From positions 5,066,936 to 5,130,935 of the forward strand of contig NZ_KI913949.1 of assembly GCF_000332095.2 (NCBI RefSeq): a DNA stretch of 64,000 nt, given 5' to 3'. The notes under the pieces were generated by a model. It was not told the DNA's origin. It was given only the letters and a program-made list of their open reading frames with translations, and did not search any database. This document shows positions 30,058-40,007 of the stretch, piece by piece (positions within the stretch are counted from its first letter, which is position 1; every line of letters begins with the position of its first letter). The stretch comes from Leptolyngbya sp. PCC 6406 (GTDB lineage Bacteria > Cyanobacteriota > Cyanobacteriia > Phormidesmidales > Phormidesmidaceae). Made by a program: the position numbers and the translations under genes.

Positions 30058-30081
30058 CGCTTTAAGATCCTAATCAATCTG

Positions 30082-30432
30082 CTATAGCAGCCCTACGGCG
30101 GACAAGATGGCGCGGAGGATGGAGCTTACGACCGCAAGGGAAATCGCCCCCAGCAGAGCACTCCAGATTCCCCATTTAAGGCGAAACCCGTCTAGTAGGA
30201 CAGCGGCTAGGCCAAAAATAACGGTGGCACTGATCAGGGGGATCAGGCCAAAGCTAATCACTCTGAAAAAGCCACTGAGGGGAAAGCTGCTGACAATACT
30301 AGTCAGCAGACCTATGATGCCACCCCCAATCAAGGCGGTCACGGGGCTGTCAATCTCAACGCCAAAAGGCAGCTTTGACACCACCAGCAGACCAATGGCC
30401 AGAACCAAAATGCTCAGAAGGAAAACAACCAT
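30082..30432 (-). CDS. Phage holin family-type small membrane protein
   Basis: Multiple TM segments; LLVVSKLPFGVEIDSPVTALIGGGIIGLL... Confidence 0.6.
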   Translation of the reverse strand: MVVFLLSILVLAIGLLVVSKLPFGVEIDSPVTALIGGGIIGLLTSIVSSFPLSGFFRVISFGLIPLISATVIFGLAAVLLDGFRLKWGIWSALLGAISLAVVSSILRAILSAVGLL

Positions 30433-30530
30433 GGTGAAAAATGATCCTCAATGTGCAAAACCCATGACAAACAGTTTAGTTTTGTCCGTCTGTTTGCTGC
30501 GTCTACTTAGCGATGGATTGGCATGTCTAC

Positions 30531-31214
30531 CTAGCGACGGACTGCCATGAGAATGCGAAGCACATACCAAAATAGCAGCGCAACTGAGGCAAACAGTTCT
30601 AGGGATGCCGCCACATGTTGATGGGTGGCATAGTGATGCATCACCTTGGAGGTGTCGTAGAGGATCGCCACAGAGGCGAAAATCACCATGAACCCAGAGA
30701 ACAGCAGGCCCAGGGTAAAGCCGAAGATCAGGCTACAGGCAATTAACCCTAGGGCCACGAAGCTGCCGATGGTCAAGAAACCTTGCAGAAAAGAAAAGTC
30801 GGTTTTGGTGGTAACTGCGATCGCAGTTAACCCCCCAAACATCAGCAGCGTCAGAATCGCCGCCATGGGGATCACATCTGGGCTGGAAAAATAGGCCGCG
30901 ATGTAGAGCAGCGGGGCAAACAGAATCGCCTCTGCCGCCACGAAAATCCCCAGCCCCAGATACTCCTGCTCCCCAGACTTAGCCTGGGCGATCAGACTCC
31001 GGGCCAGCCAACCCAGGATGGCAAAGCCCCCCAGGAGTGCCAACCACATAAAGCGACTGCCCGCCAAAAAATTGGTCAGCGTCTCAGCAATTCCTGTGGT
31101 GAACAACAGAAACTCAACGGCGATAAAGGCAGCAACCGCCCCGGCTAAATGCAGATAGGTGCGGCGGATAAATAGAGCGCGATCGCTTGGGCGAGCTTGG
31201 GCAACAGTAATCAT
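30531..31214 (-). CDS. Bax inhibitor-1 family membrane protein
   Basis: IRRTYLHLAGAVAAFIAVEFLLF...ILYDTSKVMHHYATHQHVAASLELFASVALLFWYVLRIL. Confidence 0.9.
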   Translation of the reverse strand: MITVAQARPSDRALFIRRTYLHLAGAVAAFIAVEFLLFTTGIAETLTNFLAGSRFMWLALLGGFAILGWLARSLIAQAKSGEQEYLGLGIFVAAEAILFAPLLYIAAYFSSPDVIPMAAILTLLMFGGLTAIAVTTKTDFSFLQGFLTIGSFVALGLIACSLIFGFTLGLLFSGFMVIFASVAILYDTSKVMHHYATHQHVAASLELFASVALLFWYVLRILMAVRR

Positions 31215-31256
31215 GGTGGTGTTGAAAGAACATAGCGGGACTAACGCCGCCCAACC

Positions 31257-32258
31257 CTAGGCCAACAGAGCCAGCAGACCCTCAGTGATCCCCGTCAGAC
31301 CAACGGTCACCTCACCAACCCAGTACTGGGTCAGTCGCTGAGTGATGGGCAGGCTATCCAGAACCATCCCAGCGGACAGGGCCATCATGTACAGGATGGA
31401 ATATTTGAACAGGGATTTGGCGATGTCGCGATCAGAGGGGGCCTGCAACAATTGCCATGCCTTCTTGACAAAAACGCTGCCCAGTCCCAGGGCAATCGCC
31501 AAATATAAGGCCCCCGTAGCCCCCAAAGGGATGGTCATCAAGAACGTGATCGGTACCAACACCAGGGTATAGATCCAAATCTGCTTGGCGGTGGCATCGT
31601 CTCCCACCACTACGGGCAGCATGGGTACCCCCACCTTGGCGTAGTCATCCTGGATCACCATGGCCAAGGCCCAAAAGTGGGGCGGCGTCCACACAAAGAC
31701 AATGGCGAAGAATAGCCAAGCTGACCAAGTCAGCTCCCCCGTCACCGCCGCCCAGCCTACCAAGGGAGGGATCGCCCCCGCTGCACCGCCGATGACAATA
31801 TTTTGGGGAGAGGACCGCTTCAACCAGTGGGTATAGACCAAGACATAGACAACTAAACCCGCCATCTCCAGCAATGCGCTAAGCAGGTTAACGGCCCAGC
31901 ATTGGAGCGTAAAGGCCACTAGCGCTAGGACAATGGCAAAAATCAAGGCATCCCGCAATTGAATCCGCCCGGAGGGAATGGGGCGATGGCGGGTGCGCTC
32001 CATATCGTAGTCAATGTCGCGATCGTAAATGCAGTTGATGCTCTGGGCCGAAGCTGCTGCCAGGGTTCCCGTTAGCAGAGTAATCAGCAGCCGCACGGGA
32101 TCCACCTGCCCCTGGGCCGCTACCCACATGCTGGCGGCGGTTTCAATCAGCAATAGGGGAATAATGCGGGGCTTGGTGAGCTGGCAGTAGCTGCGGCAGA
32201 CCTGCCCAAAGGTTTGGTGATGACGACTAGAATCCTGCCAGGGCGGTGTGGTTTGCAT
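31257..32258 (-). CDS. ctaB: Heme o synthase (protoheme IX farnesyltransferase)
   Basis: YCQLTKPRIIPLLLIETAASM...NCIYDRDIDYDMERTRHRPIPSGRI...TPPHFWALAMVIQDDYAKVGVPMLPVVVG. Confidence 0.95.
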   Translation of the reverse strand: MQTTPPWQDSSRHHQTFGQVCRSYCQLTKPRIIPLLLIETAASMWVAAQGQVDPVRLLITLLTGTLAAASAQSINCIYDRDIDYDMERTRHRPIPSGRIQLRDALIFAIVLALVAFTLQCWAVNLLSALLEMAGLVVYVLVYTHWLKRSSPQNIVIGGAAGAIPPLVGWAAVTGELTWSAWLFFAIVFVWTPPHFWALAMVIQDDYAKVGVPMLPVVVGDDATAKQIWIYTLVLVPITFLMTIPLGATGALYLAIALGLGSVFVKKAWQLLQAPSDRDIAKSLFKYSILYMMALSAGMVLDSLPITQRLTQYWVGEVTVGLTGITEGLLALLA

Positions 32259-32286
32259 GTAGGGGCAATCCTTAAGATGACTTCAG

Positions 32287-32346
32287 GGAGTGGGGGAGTG
32301 GGGGAGTGGGGGAGTGGGGGAGTGGGGGAGTGGGGGAGTGGGGGCG
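32287..32346. repeat. 10-bp tandem repeat GGAGTGGGGG
   Basis: Six consecutive perfect or near-perfect units upstream of ctaB. Confidence 0.9.
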
Positions 32347-32489
32347 CGGTTTCCGCGCCCAATGCAGGGGATGACAGGTTACAAAACCGTAGGGTGGGCA
32401 TCGCCTAGCGTGTTTACTTTGTGGAAATTTCGTTGCCCACCAATGCAAGCATTGTGCTCATACCCTCCCACCCTCATACCCTCCCACCC

Positions 32490-33437
32490 TTACATACTGT
32501 GGTCTTCGAGTGGCCTTGGGTCATCGCGCCAAGCTAGCACAGTGAAACTTACGAGTACTGCTAGTAGTGTTGCTCCCAGGGTGTGATGGGCTACTGTTAG
32601 CGGCTCCACCTGTAACCGCAGTTGCAACGTGATAATACCCAGCAAGATTTGAAATGCTAGGAGAATACCCGCTAGGTTCGCCAGACTCCGTAGCCGGGGA
32701 TGCAGGGCTGGGGTGCGCCAAGCCTGGAGCACTAACACCACAGTAGCCAGGGTCGGGGGCACAACCCCCATCAGATGGCTATTCATCACCTGGCACAATT
32801 CCGCCATGCCCAGGCACTGGTGAGCTGCCCAACGGGAGCCCACCAATGCCCCTAGTAGGCATTGGATGTACACCAACCCGGTAGCTAAACCGCCCCAACC
32901 CTTCAGTGAGCCCGCTGTCCCTAAGCCTTGATGGGGAGTTAGCCCTAGACCAATTACCAACAGGGTAATGAAAAACGCCAGGGCGGTGCCGAGGTGAGCG
33001 GTCACAATATCGAAGCGCAGGAGTTGGGTGACTGTTAGTCCCCCGAGGCCCCCCTGAATGAGGATGAGGCTAACTGCCCCCAGGGCGGCCCCAGGTAGCC
33101 AACGGGGTAGGTCGTGGCGACACCACCAAGTCTGGGCGGCAAACCACAGGGACATCAGCCCAATCAGGGCAGCATCCAGGCGGTGAAACCACTCTAGAAA
33201 GACTTGGAAGTTCATCTGCTGGCGGGGCACCAGTTGACCGTAGCAGAGGGGCCAGTCGGGGCAGGCCAGTCCTGCGTTCATGACCCGTGTAGCGCTGCCC
33301 ACCGCCATCAGAGCCAGGGTCGCGATCGCAAGCTTCCATACCAGGCGACGAATGCGATCTTGGGCCACACCGGAACCCTCAGGGGGGGCTAGGGACAGGG
33401 TAGCAGGGGAAGCAGAGAAAGGAATTTGTGCAGACAT
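32490..33437 (-). CDS. ctaA: Heme A synthase (COX15/CtaA)
   Basis: GSATRVMNAGLACPDWPLCYGQLVPRQQMNFQVFLEWFHRLDAALIGL...GGLGGLTVTQLLRFDIVTAHLG. Confidence 0.93.
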   Translation of the reverse strand: MSAQIPFSASPATLSLAPPEGSGVAQDRIRRLVWKLAIATLALMAVGSATRVMNAGLACPDWPLCYGQLVPRQQMNFQVFLEWFHRLDAALIGLMSLWFAAQTWWCRHDLPRWLPGAALGAVSLILIQGGLGGLTVTQLLRFDIVTAHLGTALAFFITLLVIGLGLTPHQGLGTAGSLKGWGGLATGLVYIQCLLGALVGSRWAAHQCLGMAELCQVMNSHLMGVVPPTLATVVLVLQAWRTPALHPRLRSLANLAGILLAFQILLGIITLQLRLQVEPLTVAHHTLGATLLAVLVSFTVLAWRDDPRPLEDHSM

Positions 33438-34010
33438 TTAGGGAAGGCGACTATTCCAGACAAGCCAAATCCAAGTCACCATTCAAGGGCTATTACCACA
33501 GCACCGTTGTTACCACGGGCCATTGTTAGCAAGGGATCAGAACCGCGAGTCGTGACTCTCCCGGTTCCTCTCCGCCCCGTCCAGGCAGATCCGACTCAGT
33601 TGCCTCCCACTTTAGAGATGGAAATCCTCTCACCAGAGAACGTTTAGGCTTTTTTTCGGAATCTATGGGAAAAATGAGAGACACCTGTAACAGATTGGCA
33701 ATGTAACACAACGCTGATGCGGCTAAAGCCGTTGGATTGAGCTACGACTACGCCCGCTCCGTCGTGAAAGATTACAACCATACGATAAGCCTAATCATTT
33801 CGGGGGTATGCTACTTAAATTTAGGATTTTCCGACGCCGGGTAGGGCAGGTTTTGGGGTTCCCATTCTGGACTTCCCAATCAATACGAACCAAAACCGCC
33901 CCTACGGAATCTACCCCATCACCCTCTTCCCCTGCCCCCTATCCCCCAAAATGTCCCTACGGATGGGACTTTGTTGGTGTATAAATCCCTTGCCGTCTTA
34001 GCGCGGTTTT

Positions 34011-34814
34011 ATGCGATCGCGATTACCTATGACCTTCCCGATCCAGGTGTATCAGATTACAGAATCGGCAAATGACAGCCAGAACCCTGGTGGGGTGAAA
34101 GTTGGGCAGGTTACGAACCCGACTCATCTGCCAGGTTGGCTAGAGGCAATGGGGCTGTCAGACCGCCGCCATACCTTGGTGGTTGTGGGGGGGGCTAGCG
34201 GCATGGATGCGGATCAGCAGATGCAACTTGAGACTTTGTTTCGGCAGGTTTTGGCACCGCTAGCGGAGGAAATGCAGCTCTATGTCGTGGATGGGGGTAC
34301 GGATGCAGGGGTGATGCGGTTGATGGGGCAGGCCCGTACTGCCATTGGAGGCACCTTTCCCTTGGTGGGCGTGGCACCGCGATCGCTGGTGAGTCTTCCG
34401 GATCAGCCCATCGATCATCCTGAAGCCTCGATTCTGGAACCCCATCATACCCATTGTCTGCTGGTACCGGGAGACAAGTGGGGTGATGAATCTGTCTGGA
34501 TTGCGGAGGTGGCCACGCTCCTCTCGGATTCCCATCAATCCCTTACCATTCTGATTAATGGGGGGTCGGTCACCGTTCAGGATGCCTACGCCAGCATCGA
34601 CGCGGGCCGAGAAATTGTCATTATTGCCGGGACGGGACGGACTGCGGATGACATTGTCGAAGCCTTGACCTACCAAGTCTGTGGCAACAAGGTGGTGGCT
34701 CACCCTCGCATTGCTGGCCTGCTGGATGTTTCAGAGGAGCTACTGACCGCCATCGATCTAGACAACCATCCCGATCTCTTCCGGCAGGATTTGAAGCAAT
34801 TGCTGCTGGGCTAG
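34011..34814 (+). CDS. SLOG-superfamily (LSDAT_prok-like) protein; true start may be MTFPIQVYQ at 34029
   Basis: RRHTLVVVGGASGMDADQQMQLETLFRQVLAPLAEEMQLYVVDGGTDAGVMRLMGQAR...FPLVGVAPRSLVSLP...ILINGGSVTVQDAYASIDAGREIVIIAGTGRTADDIVEAL. Confidence 0.72.
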   Translation: MRSRLPMTFPIQVYQITESANDSQNPGGVKVGQVTNPTHLPGWLEAMGLSDRRHTLVVVGGASGMDADQQMQLETLFRQVLAPLAEEMQLYVVDGGTDAGVMRLMGQARTAIGGTFPLVGVAPRSLVSLPDQPIDHPEASILEPHHTHCLLVPGDKWGDESVWIAEVATLLSDSHQSLTILINGGSVTVQDAYASIDAGREIVIIAGTGRTADDIVEALTYQVCGNKVVAHPRIAGLLDVSEELLTAIDLDNHPDLFRQDLKQLLLG

Positions 34815-34888
34815 GTTGCCCCGCTACGGGCACAGACAGAAGCTCCCGCGATACTCTGGGATAAAGGCAGTAAGGTAATTTCCTGGCT

Positions 34889-36268
34889 ATGCAGACGGCA
34901 GATTCCGCTTCCCCTTCCCAAACTGAAGCCCACACTAAAGTGCCCACCAGGATTCCCCACCCCCAGGGTTTTGATAGCCACCATCCCCCCGCTCAGCCCC
35001 TCATCGATGCCTGTGTCCACTGTGGCTTTTGCCTCACCACCTGCCCCAGTTATCGCGTCCTAGGCACGGAAATGGACTCGCCTCGGGGCCGCATCTATCT
35101 GATGGATGCCCTTAATAAGGGGGAGGTACCTCTATCTCCCGCTGCCGTAGAGCATTTTGACTCCTGCCTGGGCTGTCTGGCCTGCACCACTGCCTGTCCT
35201 TCTGGGGTGCAGTACGACCAACTGATTGCGGCGGTCCGGCCCCAGGTACAGCGCCAGCATTCGCGATCGCACTTCCAGCGGCTACTTAGGGGACTTATTT
35301 TTTCCCTCTTTCCCTATCCCGATCGGATTCGACTGCTCCTGGCTCCTCTGGCCCTTTACCAGGGCTTGGGGTTATCGAAACTGGTGCAGCGCACGGGGCT
35401 CTTGCAGCGGCTATCTCCTAACCTGGCGGCGATGGAAGCCTTATTGCCTACCGTTACCCCCCAGAGTTTCCAGGACAACTTGCCAGAGGTGGTGCCTGCC
35501 CAGGGCCAACAGCGCTATCGGGTGGGCATGGTGTTGGGCTGTGTCCAGCGGGTATTTTTCTCTGGGGTGAATGAGGCCACGGCGCGGGTGTTGGCGGCCA
35601 ATGGCTGCGAGGTGGTGATCCCCAAAGCCCAGGGCTGCTGTTCTGCCCTGCCCGCCCACCAGGGGGAATCGGAGCAAGCGGCGAATCTGGCCCGCCACAT
35701 GATCGACACCTTTGAGGCGGCGGCAGTGGATTACGTCATCATCAACGCCGCTGGTTGTGGCCACACCTTGAAGGAATATGGCCATATTTTGCAGGATGAT
35801 CCGGAATACCGCGATCGCGCCCATGCCTTTTCCGCACGGGTCCGAGATGCCCAGGAATTTCTGGCCACGGTGGGGCTCACTGCCCCCCTCCATGCCCTCA
35901 CCCCCGAGCCCCTGACCCTGGTGTACCAGGATGCCTGCCACCTGCTCCACGGCCAGAAGATCAGCCTGCAACCTCGGCAACTCCTAAAGCAAATTCCCCT
36001 AGTGCAGTTACGAGAACCCCTGGATGCCGCCCTCTGCTGTGGCAGTGCCGGGGTGTACAACATGCTGCAACCAGAGGTAGCAGAGGAACTGGGCCAGATG
36101 AAGGCCACGAATTTGGTGAGTACGGGAGCCGCCGCCATCGCCTCCCCCAATCCGGGCTGTGCCCTCCAAATTCAGCGCCACCTGCGCCGCCAGGGACAAG
36201 ATATTCCCCTCTTCCATCCCCTAGAACTCCTGGATAAATCCCTACGGGGGGTAGGGCTGGGGGAATAG
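34889..36268 (+). CDS. glcF: Glycolate oxidase iron-sulfur subunit
   Basis: Two ferredoxin clusters (CVHCGFCLTTCPSY, CLGCLACTTACPSG) and two CCG-type motifs (CCSALPAHQGE, CCGSAGVYNMLQPEVAEELG). Confidence 0.92.
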   Translation: MQTADSASPSQTEAHTKVPTRIPHPQGFDSHHPPAQPLIDACVHCGFCLTTCPSYRVLGTEMDSPRGRIYLMDALNKGEVPLSPAAVEHFDSCLGCLACTTACPSGVQYDQLIAAVRPQVQRQHSRSHFQRLLRGLIFSLFPYPDRIRLLLAPLALYQGLGLSKLVQRTGLLQRLSPNLAAMEALLPTVTPQSFQDNLPEVVPAQGQQRYRVGMVLGCVQRVFFSGVNEATARVLAANGCEVVIPKAQGCCSALPAHQGESEQAANLARHMIDTFEAAAVDYVIINAAGCGHTLKEYGHILQDDPEYRDRAHAFSARVRDAQEFLATVGLTAPLHALTPEPLTLVYQDACHLLHGQKISLQPRQLLKQIPLVQLREPLDAALCCGSAGVYNMLQPEVAEELGQMKATNLVSTGAAAIASPNPGCALQIQRHLRRQGQDIPLFHPLELLDKSLRGVGLGE

Positions 36269-36284
36269 ATGGGCTATCGGTGAG

Positions 36285-37019
36285 CTACAGGGCCATCAGA
36301 TATTCACGCCGCATCCGCGCGATCGCGGCAATGGAAATTCCCTTCGGGCATACCGCCTCACATTCCCCATGGTTAGAGCAATCCCCAAAATCTTCTGCCG
36401 CCATCTGGGTCGTCATCAATACCACCCGTTGGTGTCGTTCTGGATGGCCCTGGGGCAACAGGGACAGGTGGGCCACCTTCGCGGCGGTGAAGAGGGAGGC
36501 GGAGGCATTGGGACAGGCCGCAACACAGGCTCCGCAACCAATGCAGGCGGCATAGTCAAAAGCGAGATCGCTATCCGCCTTAGATACCAGCAGCGCATTG
36601 GCCTCAGGAGCAGATCCAGCTTTCACCGAAATATAACCCCCGGCAGCAATGATGCGGTCAAAGGCAGAGCGATCCACCACCAGATCCTTAATCACGGGGA
36701 ACGCCTTGGCCCGCCAGGGTTCCACCGTCAGGGTGTCCCCCTCAGCAAAGTGGCGCAGATAAAGCTGACAGGTCGCGGTTTGAGCCTGGGAGCCATGGGC
36801 CAAACCATTAATGACCACCCCGCAGGAGCCACAAATACCCTCCCGACAATCGTGGTCAAATTCCACCGGAGCCTGTCCCTGGTGGATAAGCTGCTCATTC
36901 AGCACATCCAGCAATTCCAAAAAAGACATATCCGGGTCCGCCTCGGCCACGGTGTAGCGCTCAAACCGTCCCACCTGCTCGGGGCCATCCTGTCGCCAAA
37001 TCTTGAGATGAAGTTTCAC
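36285..37019 (-). CDS. sdhB: Succinate dehydrogenase/fumarate reductase iron-sulfur subunit
   Basis: CREGICGSCGVVINGLAHG...CIGCGACVAACPNASASLFTAAKVAHLSLLPQG. Confidence 0.93.
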   Translation of the reverse strand: MKLHLKIWRQDGPEQVGRFERYTVAEADPDMSFLELLDVLNEQLIHQGQAPVEFDHDCREGICGSCGVVINGLAHGSQAQTATCQLYLRHFAEGDTLTVEPWRAKAFPVIKDLVVDRSAFDRIIAAGGYISVKAGSAPEANALLVSKADSDLAFDYAACIGCGACVAACPNASASLFTAAKVAHLSLLPQGHPERHQRVVLMTTQMAAEDFGDCSNHGECEAVCPKGISIAAIARMRREYLMAL

Positions 37020-37099
37020 AGCGTTGCCAACCTGCCTGTGGGGGACTTTCGGGGGATGTCTTTAGTTTAAGAGGAGGGGGGGTGTGAGTGATGGGGTGG

Positions 37100-37420
37100 G
37101 GGGGTGTTGGGGTGACAGGTGACAGGAATTTTGAGTTTTGAATTTTGAATTTAATATCCCGTAGGGGCGCGGTTTCCGCGCCCAATGCAGGATGCCGCCG
37201 TAGGGGCGGGTTTAGCTCGTGTCTACTGGGAAATCCCAAATGGGAGGATCAAAACCCGCCCTACCCAGTGCCGGGTGACCGATATTGATCTGGATCCGTA
37301 GGGGCAATCCCTTGCCTGCCCTGAGCATAGTCGTAGGGTGGTTGCCCTTGTTGCCGGGTGACCGATATTGGGGCGTGGGGGTAGGGGCGCGGTTTCCGCG
37401 CCCAATGCAGGCGGTGACTC
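37100..37420. repeat. Intergenic repeat family (GGGCGCGGTTTCCGCGCCC hairpins; GTAGGGGCGGGTTTAGCTCGTG)
   Basis: Same sequence family as 29345-29545, 42062-42180, 54720-54960. Confidence 0.8.
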
Positions 37421-37988
37421 AGGTGGTGGCGGCATCATTTCGGGGTACCTCATAGCGCAACTCCGCGAAGGCCGTACCAATCTGCCGAACGGAAACCAGG
37501 ACAAGGGGCGGGCTCGTAACGCGCCGTGGGAATAGGGGCTTACCCTTCTGTAGCGTGACCGAACCGACCTGGACGATGACCTCGTCTAGCAGGCCAGCGT
37601 CGAAGAACTGACCAGCAAGATCTCCTCCGCCCACAATCCAGATGTTCTTCGAGCCTGCCGCTTTGCTCATTTCAGCGTGAACGGGTCGCACATCACCTTG
37701 GACAAAGTTCGTGTTCGCCCCTTCAATCGATGGAAGTCCTCGGCTGGAGAAGATCCAGGCGGGCTGGGTATAAGGCCATGCTGATCCCGTTTCGGCGGCC
37801 ACCGTGTCAGAATGCCGTAGCATCCACTCGTAGGTTGCTGAGCCCATTGCCAATGCACCTACCTCGGCGATGAATGCGGGATAGCTCGTGTCGTCCACAT
37901 CGCCCAACGGGAACAGCCAGTCTAGCGAGTCATCTTCGGTGGCGATGAATCCGTCAAGACTCGTCGCCGTGTAGTACTGAGTCTTCAT
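37419..37988 (-). CDS. Dihydrofolate reductase family protein (RibD C-terminal domain-like)
   Basis: MKTQYYTATSLDGFIATEDDSLDWLFPLGD...NIWIVGGGDLAGQFFDAGLLDEVIVQVGSVTLQKGKPLFP. Confidence 0.9.
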   Translation of the reverse strand: MKTQYYTATSLDGFIATEDDSLDWLFPLGDVDDTSYPAFIAEVGALAMGSATYEWMLRHSDTVAAETGSAWPYTQPAWIFSSRGLPSIEGANTNFVQGDVRPVHAEMSKAAGSKNIWIVGGGDLAGQFFDAGLLDEVIVQVGSVTLQKGKPLFPRRVTSPPLVLVSVRQIGTAFAELRYEVPRNDAATT

Positions 37989-38056
37989 TGTGGCGAGTAC
38001 CTTCTAATTTCCAAATGACTTCGCAAAATCCGCTGTGGGCTGCACCGGGAATCTCC

Positions 38057-38578
38057 TCAGGTTTCGGCAGATTGAGCGATCTCCAGCAACTGAGTCAAAC
38101 TCTGGCGGACGGACTCGTGGGTGTACTCATCATCGGGATGGGGAGACTGTCCGGGCTTCTGAAAATGGGGGCGCTCCCCCGAGAGTTGGCCCCATTTCAT
38201 ATCCACTTGCCACACCAGTTCATAGAGCACCGGAGGTTCCGCCAAAATATGGCTGAGCAGGTTCACCAAAGCTCCTAGGGGAAACTCCAAATGCTGGCTA
38301 ATACCAGCGGCATCGGCCTGAACCCACTGGTGCAGGGTGGCCTGGAGGGCTCCGGGGACATCGATTAGATGCTGATTGATAAAGCCGTTTATTTCCAGTT
38401 GTGCCCTGACTAAACGCGGCAGGGTGGATTCTCCCTTGAGGAAGCCACTGCCCGCCCGTCCGATGGCATCCGCTAGGGAAAAAGTGCGCCCCGCCAGAAT
38501 CTCCTGGGTGAGAGCTTGGTCCGCCGTCAAATCTGGATTGGCAGCGTTTGTATTGGTCGGGTCTGGAGAGTCTCCCAT
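38057..38578 (-). CDS. Conserved hypothetical protein
   Basis: 173-aa ORF with acidic N-terminus; no confidently recognised domain. Confidence 0.65.
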   Translation of the reverse strand: MGDSPDPTNTNAANPDLTADQALTQEILAGRTFSLADAIGRAGSGFLKGESTLPRLVRAQLEINGFINQHLIDVPGALQATLHQWVQADAAGISQHLEFPLGALVNLLSHILAEPPVLYELVWQVDMKWGQLSGERPHFQKPGQSPHPDDEYTHESVRQSLTQLLEIAQSAET

Positions 38579-38584
38579 GGCGTA

Positions 38585-39700
38585 CTAGTGCTCTGTCAAG
38601 TCTAAATTTGTAGATACTGTGTTAGCGCCTTAGGGTCAAGACTGCTGAGGCGCTAGCTTTTTGGGGTCAAATTCCTGTCCAGAGGACAAGACCGCATAGA
38701 TCACACGAATGAGCTTGTGCATCACCGCCCCCACCACCGCCATCTTGTGCTTGCCATTGTCCAAGAGCCGTTGGCGAAAAGCTCTGACCTCAGGGCAATG
38801 ACGCATCAGACTCAGCGCTGGGAAAAAAAGAGCTTCGCGCAGATGGGCATTGCCAATTTTGCACAACCGCGCCTTGCCATTGATAGAAGAGCCAGACTGA
38901 TGCTCCTGGGGAGTCAACCCAGCAAAAGCCGCCAGTTGAGCGGCAGAGCCAAAGACCTTAATCGAGCCAATTTCCGCCAGGATAATGCTAGCGCTATGTT
39001 CAGCAATGCCAGTAATGGAGGTCAACAAGCGGCAGGGCTCCGCCAACGATTCCTCCCCTTGAATATGCTGCTGGCAGCGCTCCTTGAGAGCCTTAGCCTG
39101 TTTTTCGAGAAACTCGATATGGGCCTCAATATCCGTTCTCAGTTCCGAGTCACGACAGAGCTCAAGGCGATTTTTCTCTTGGGTGAGCATCTGCTCCAGC
39201 GCCTTCAGACGGCGGGTGAGGCTCTGGAGCTGGGCGATCGCCGCTGGCGTGGGATGCCACAGACTGGGCTGGATATCTCGACAAAAGCGGGCAATCAGGG
39301 CGGCATCAGCGGCATCGTTCTTGGTGCGGCTGAGTTGACTTTTGGCATACCCCTTGATGCGGGCTGGGTTGACGATACTGACCTGGTGGCCCTGCTCATG
39401 GAGATAGGTAGCTAAGTCATGGCCATAGATGTTGGTCGCCTCCAGACAGGCATGAATTGCCCCGAGAGCATTCCCTTGGAGCCAATGGCTCAACTGCTCA
39501 AAGCCGCTGGGGGTGTTGTCAAACTTGGCGTGTTTAGAGGATTTGCCATTACGCTTACCACCACTCAGTAAAGCTACGTCAAAGGTGGCTTTGCTGATAT
39601 CAATACCGAGGAAGATGATGGGGGCTGTACTCATTGGACTGGCTCCAGAGAATAGAGGTTGGCAGGGGCTCAACAATCGCACTATCCTTGCTAAATTCGA
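38585..39700 (-). mobile_element. IS110-family insertion sequence (ends approximate)
   Basis: Contains intact IS110-type transposase; left flank CTAGTGCTCTGTCAAG recurs at about 15747. Confidence 0.75.
38636..39634 (-). CDS. IS110 family transposase
   Basis: MSTAPIIFLGIDISKATFDVALLSGGKR...ARIKGYAKSQLSRTKNDAADAALIARFCRDIQPSLW...LLTSITGIAEHSASIILAEIG...FAGLTPQEHQSGSSINGKARLCKIGNAHLREALFFPAL. Confidence 0.95.
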   Translation of the reverse strand: MSTAPIIFLGIDISKATFDVALLSGGKRNGKSSKHAKFDNTPSGFEQLSHWLQGNALGAIHACLEATNIYGHDLATYLHEQGHQVSIVNPARIKGYAKSQLSRTKNDAADAALIARFCRDIQPSLWHPTPAAIAQLQSLTRRLKALEQMLTQEKNRLELCRDSELRTDIEAHIEFLEKQAKALKERCQQHIQGEESLAEPCRLLTSITGIAEHSASIILAEIGSIKVFGSAAQLAAFAGLTPQEHQSGSSINGKARLCKIGNAHLREALFFPALSLMRHCPEVRAFRQRLLDNGKHKMAVVGAVMHKLIRVIYAVLSSGQEFDPKKLAPQQS

Positions 39701-40007
39701 GGTGCCCAGTCGGGCCGCTCATGATACTGTCCAGGCTGATTGGCGATGCCCTTGGGGGAGGGGGGAGGCTCAATGAATCTACGAAACAAGCTTGAAGGCT
39801 TGGGGTTGGGTTCGGAGTTCTCCCCTGACGGTCTGCTTCCAAAATAACTCTCGATGGCAGGCCGCTTACATACAAGGTTGGGTGCAGCGCTAGCGGAACC
39901 CAACATGGCCTACCGCTGTTGGGTTCCACTTCGTTTCACCCAACCTACGCAGACTCACAAAGGTAAAGTTGACAGACCACTAGTGGCGTGCGGGGATGCA
40001 CTGGGTT

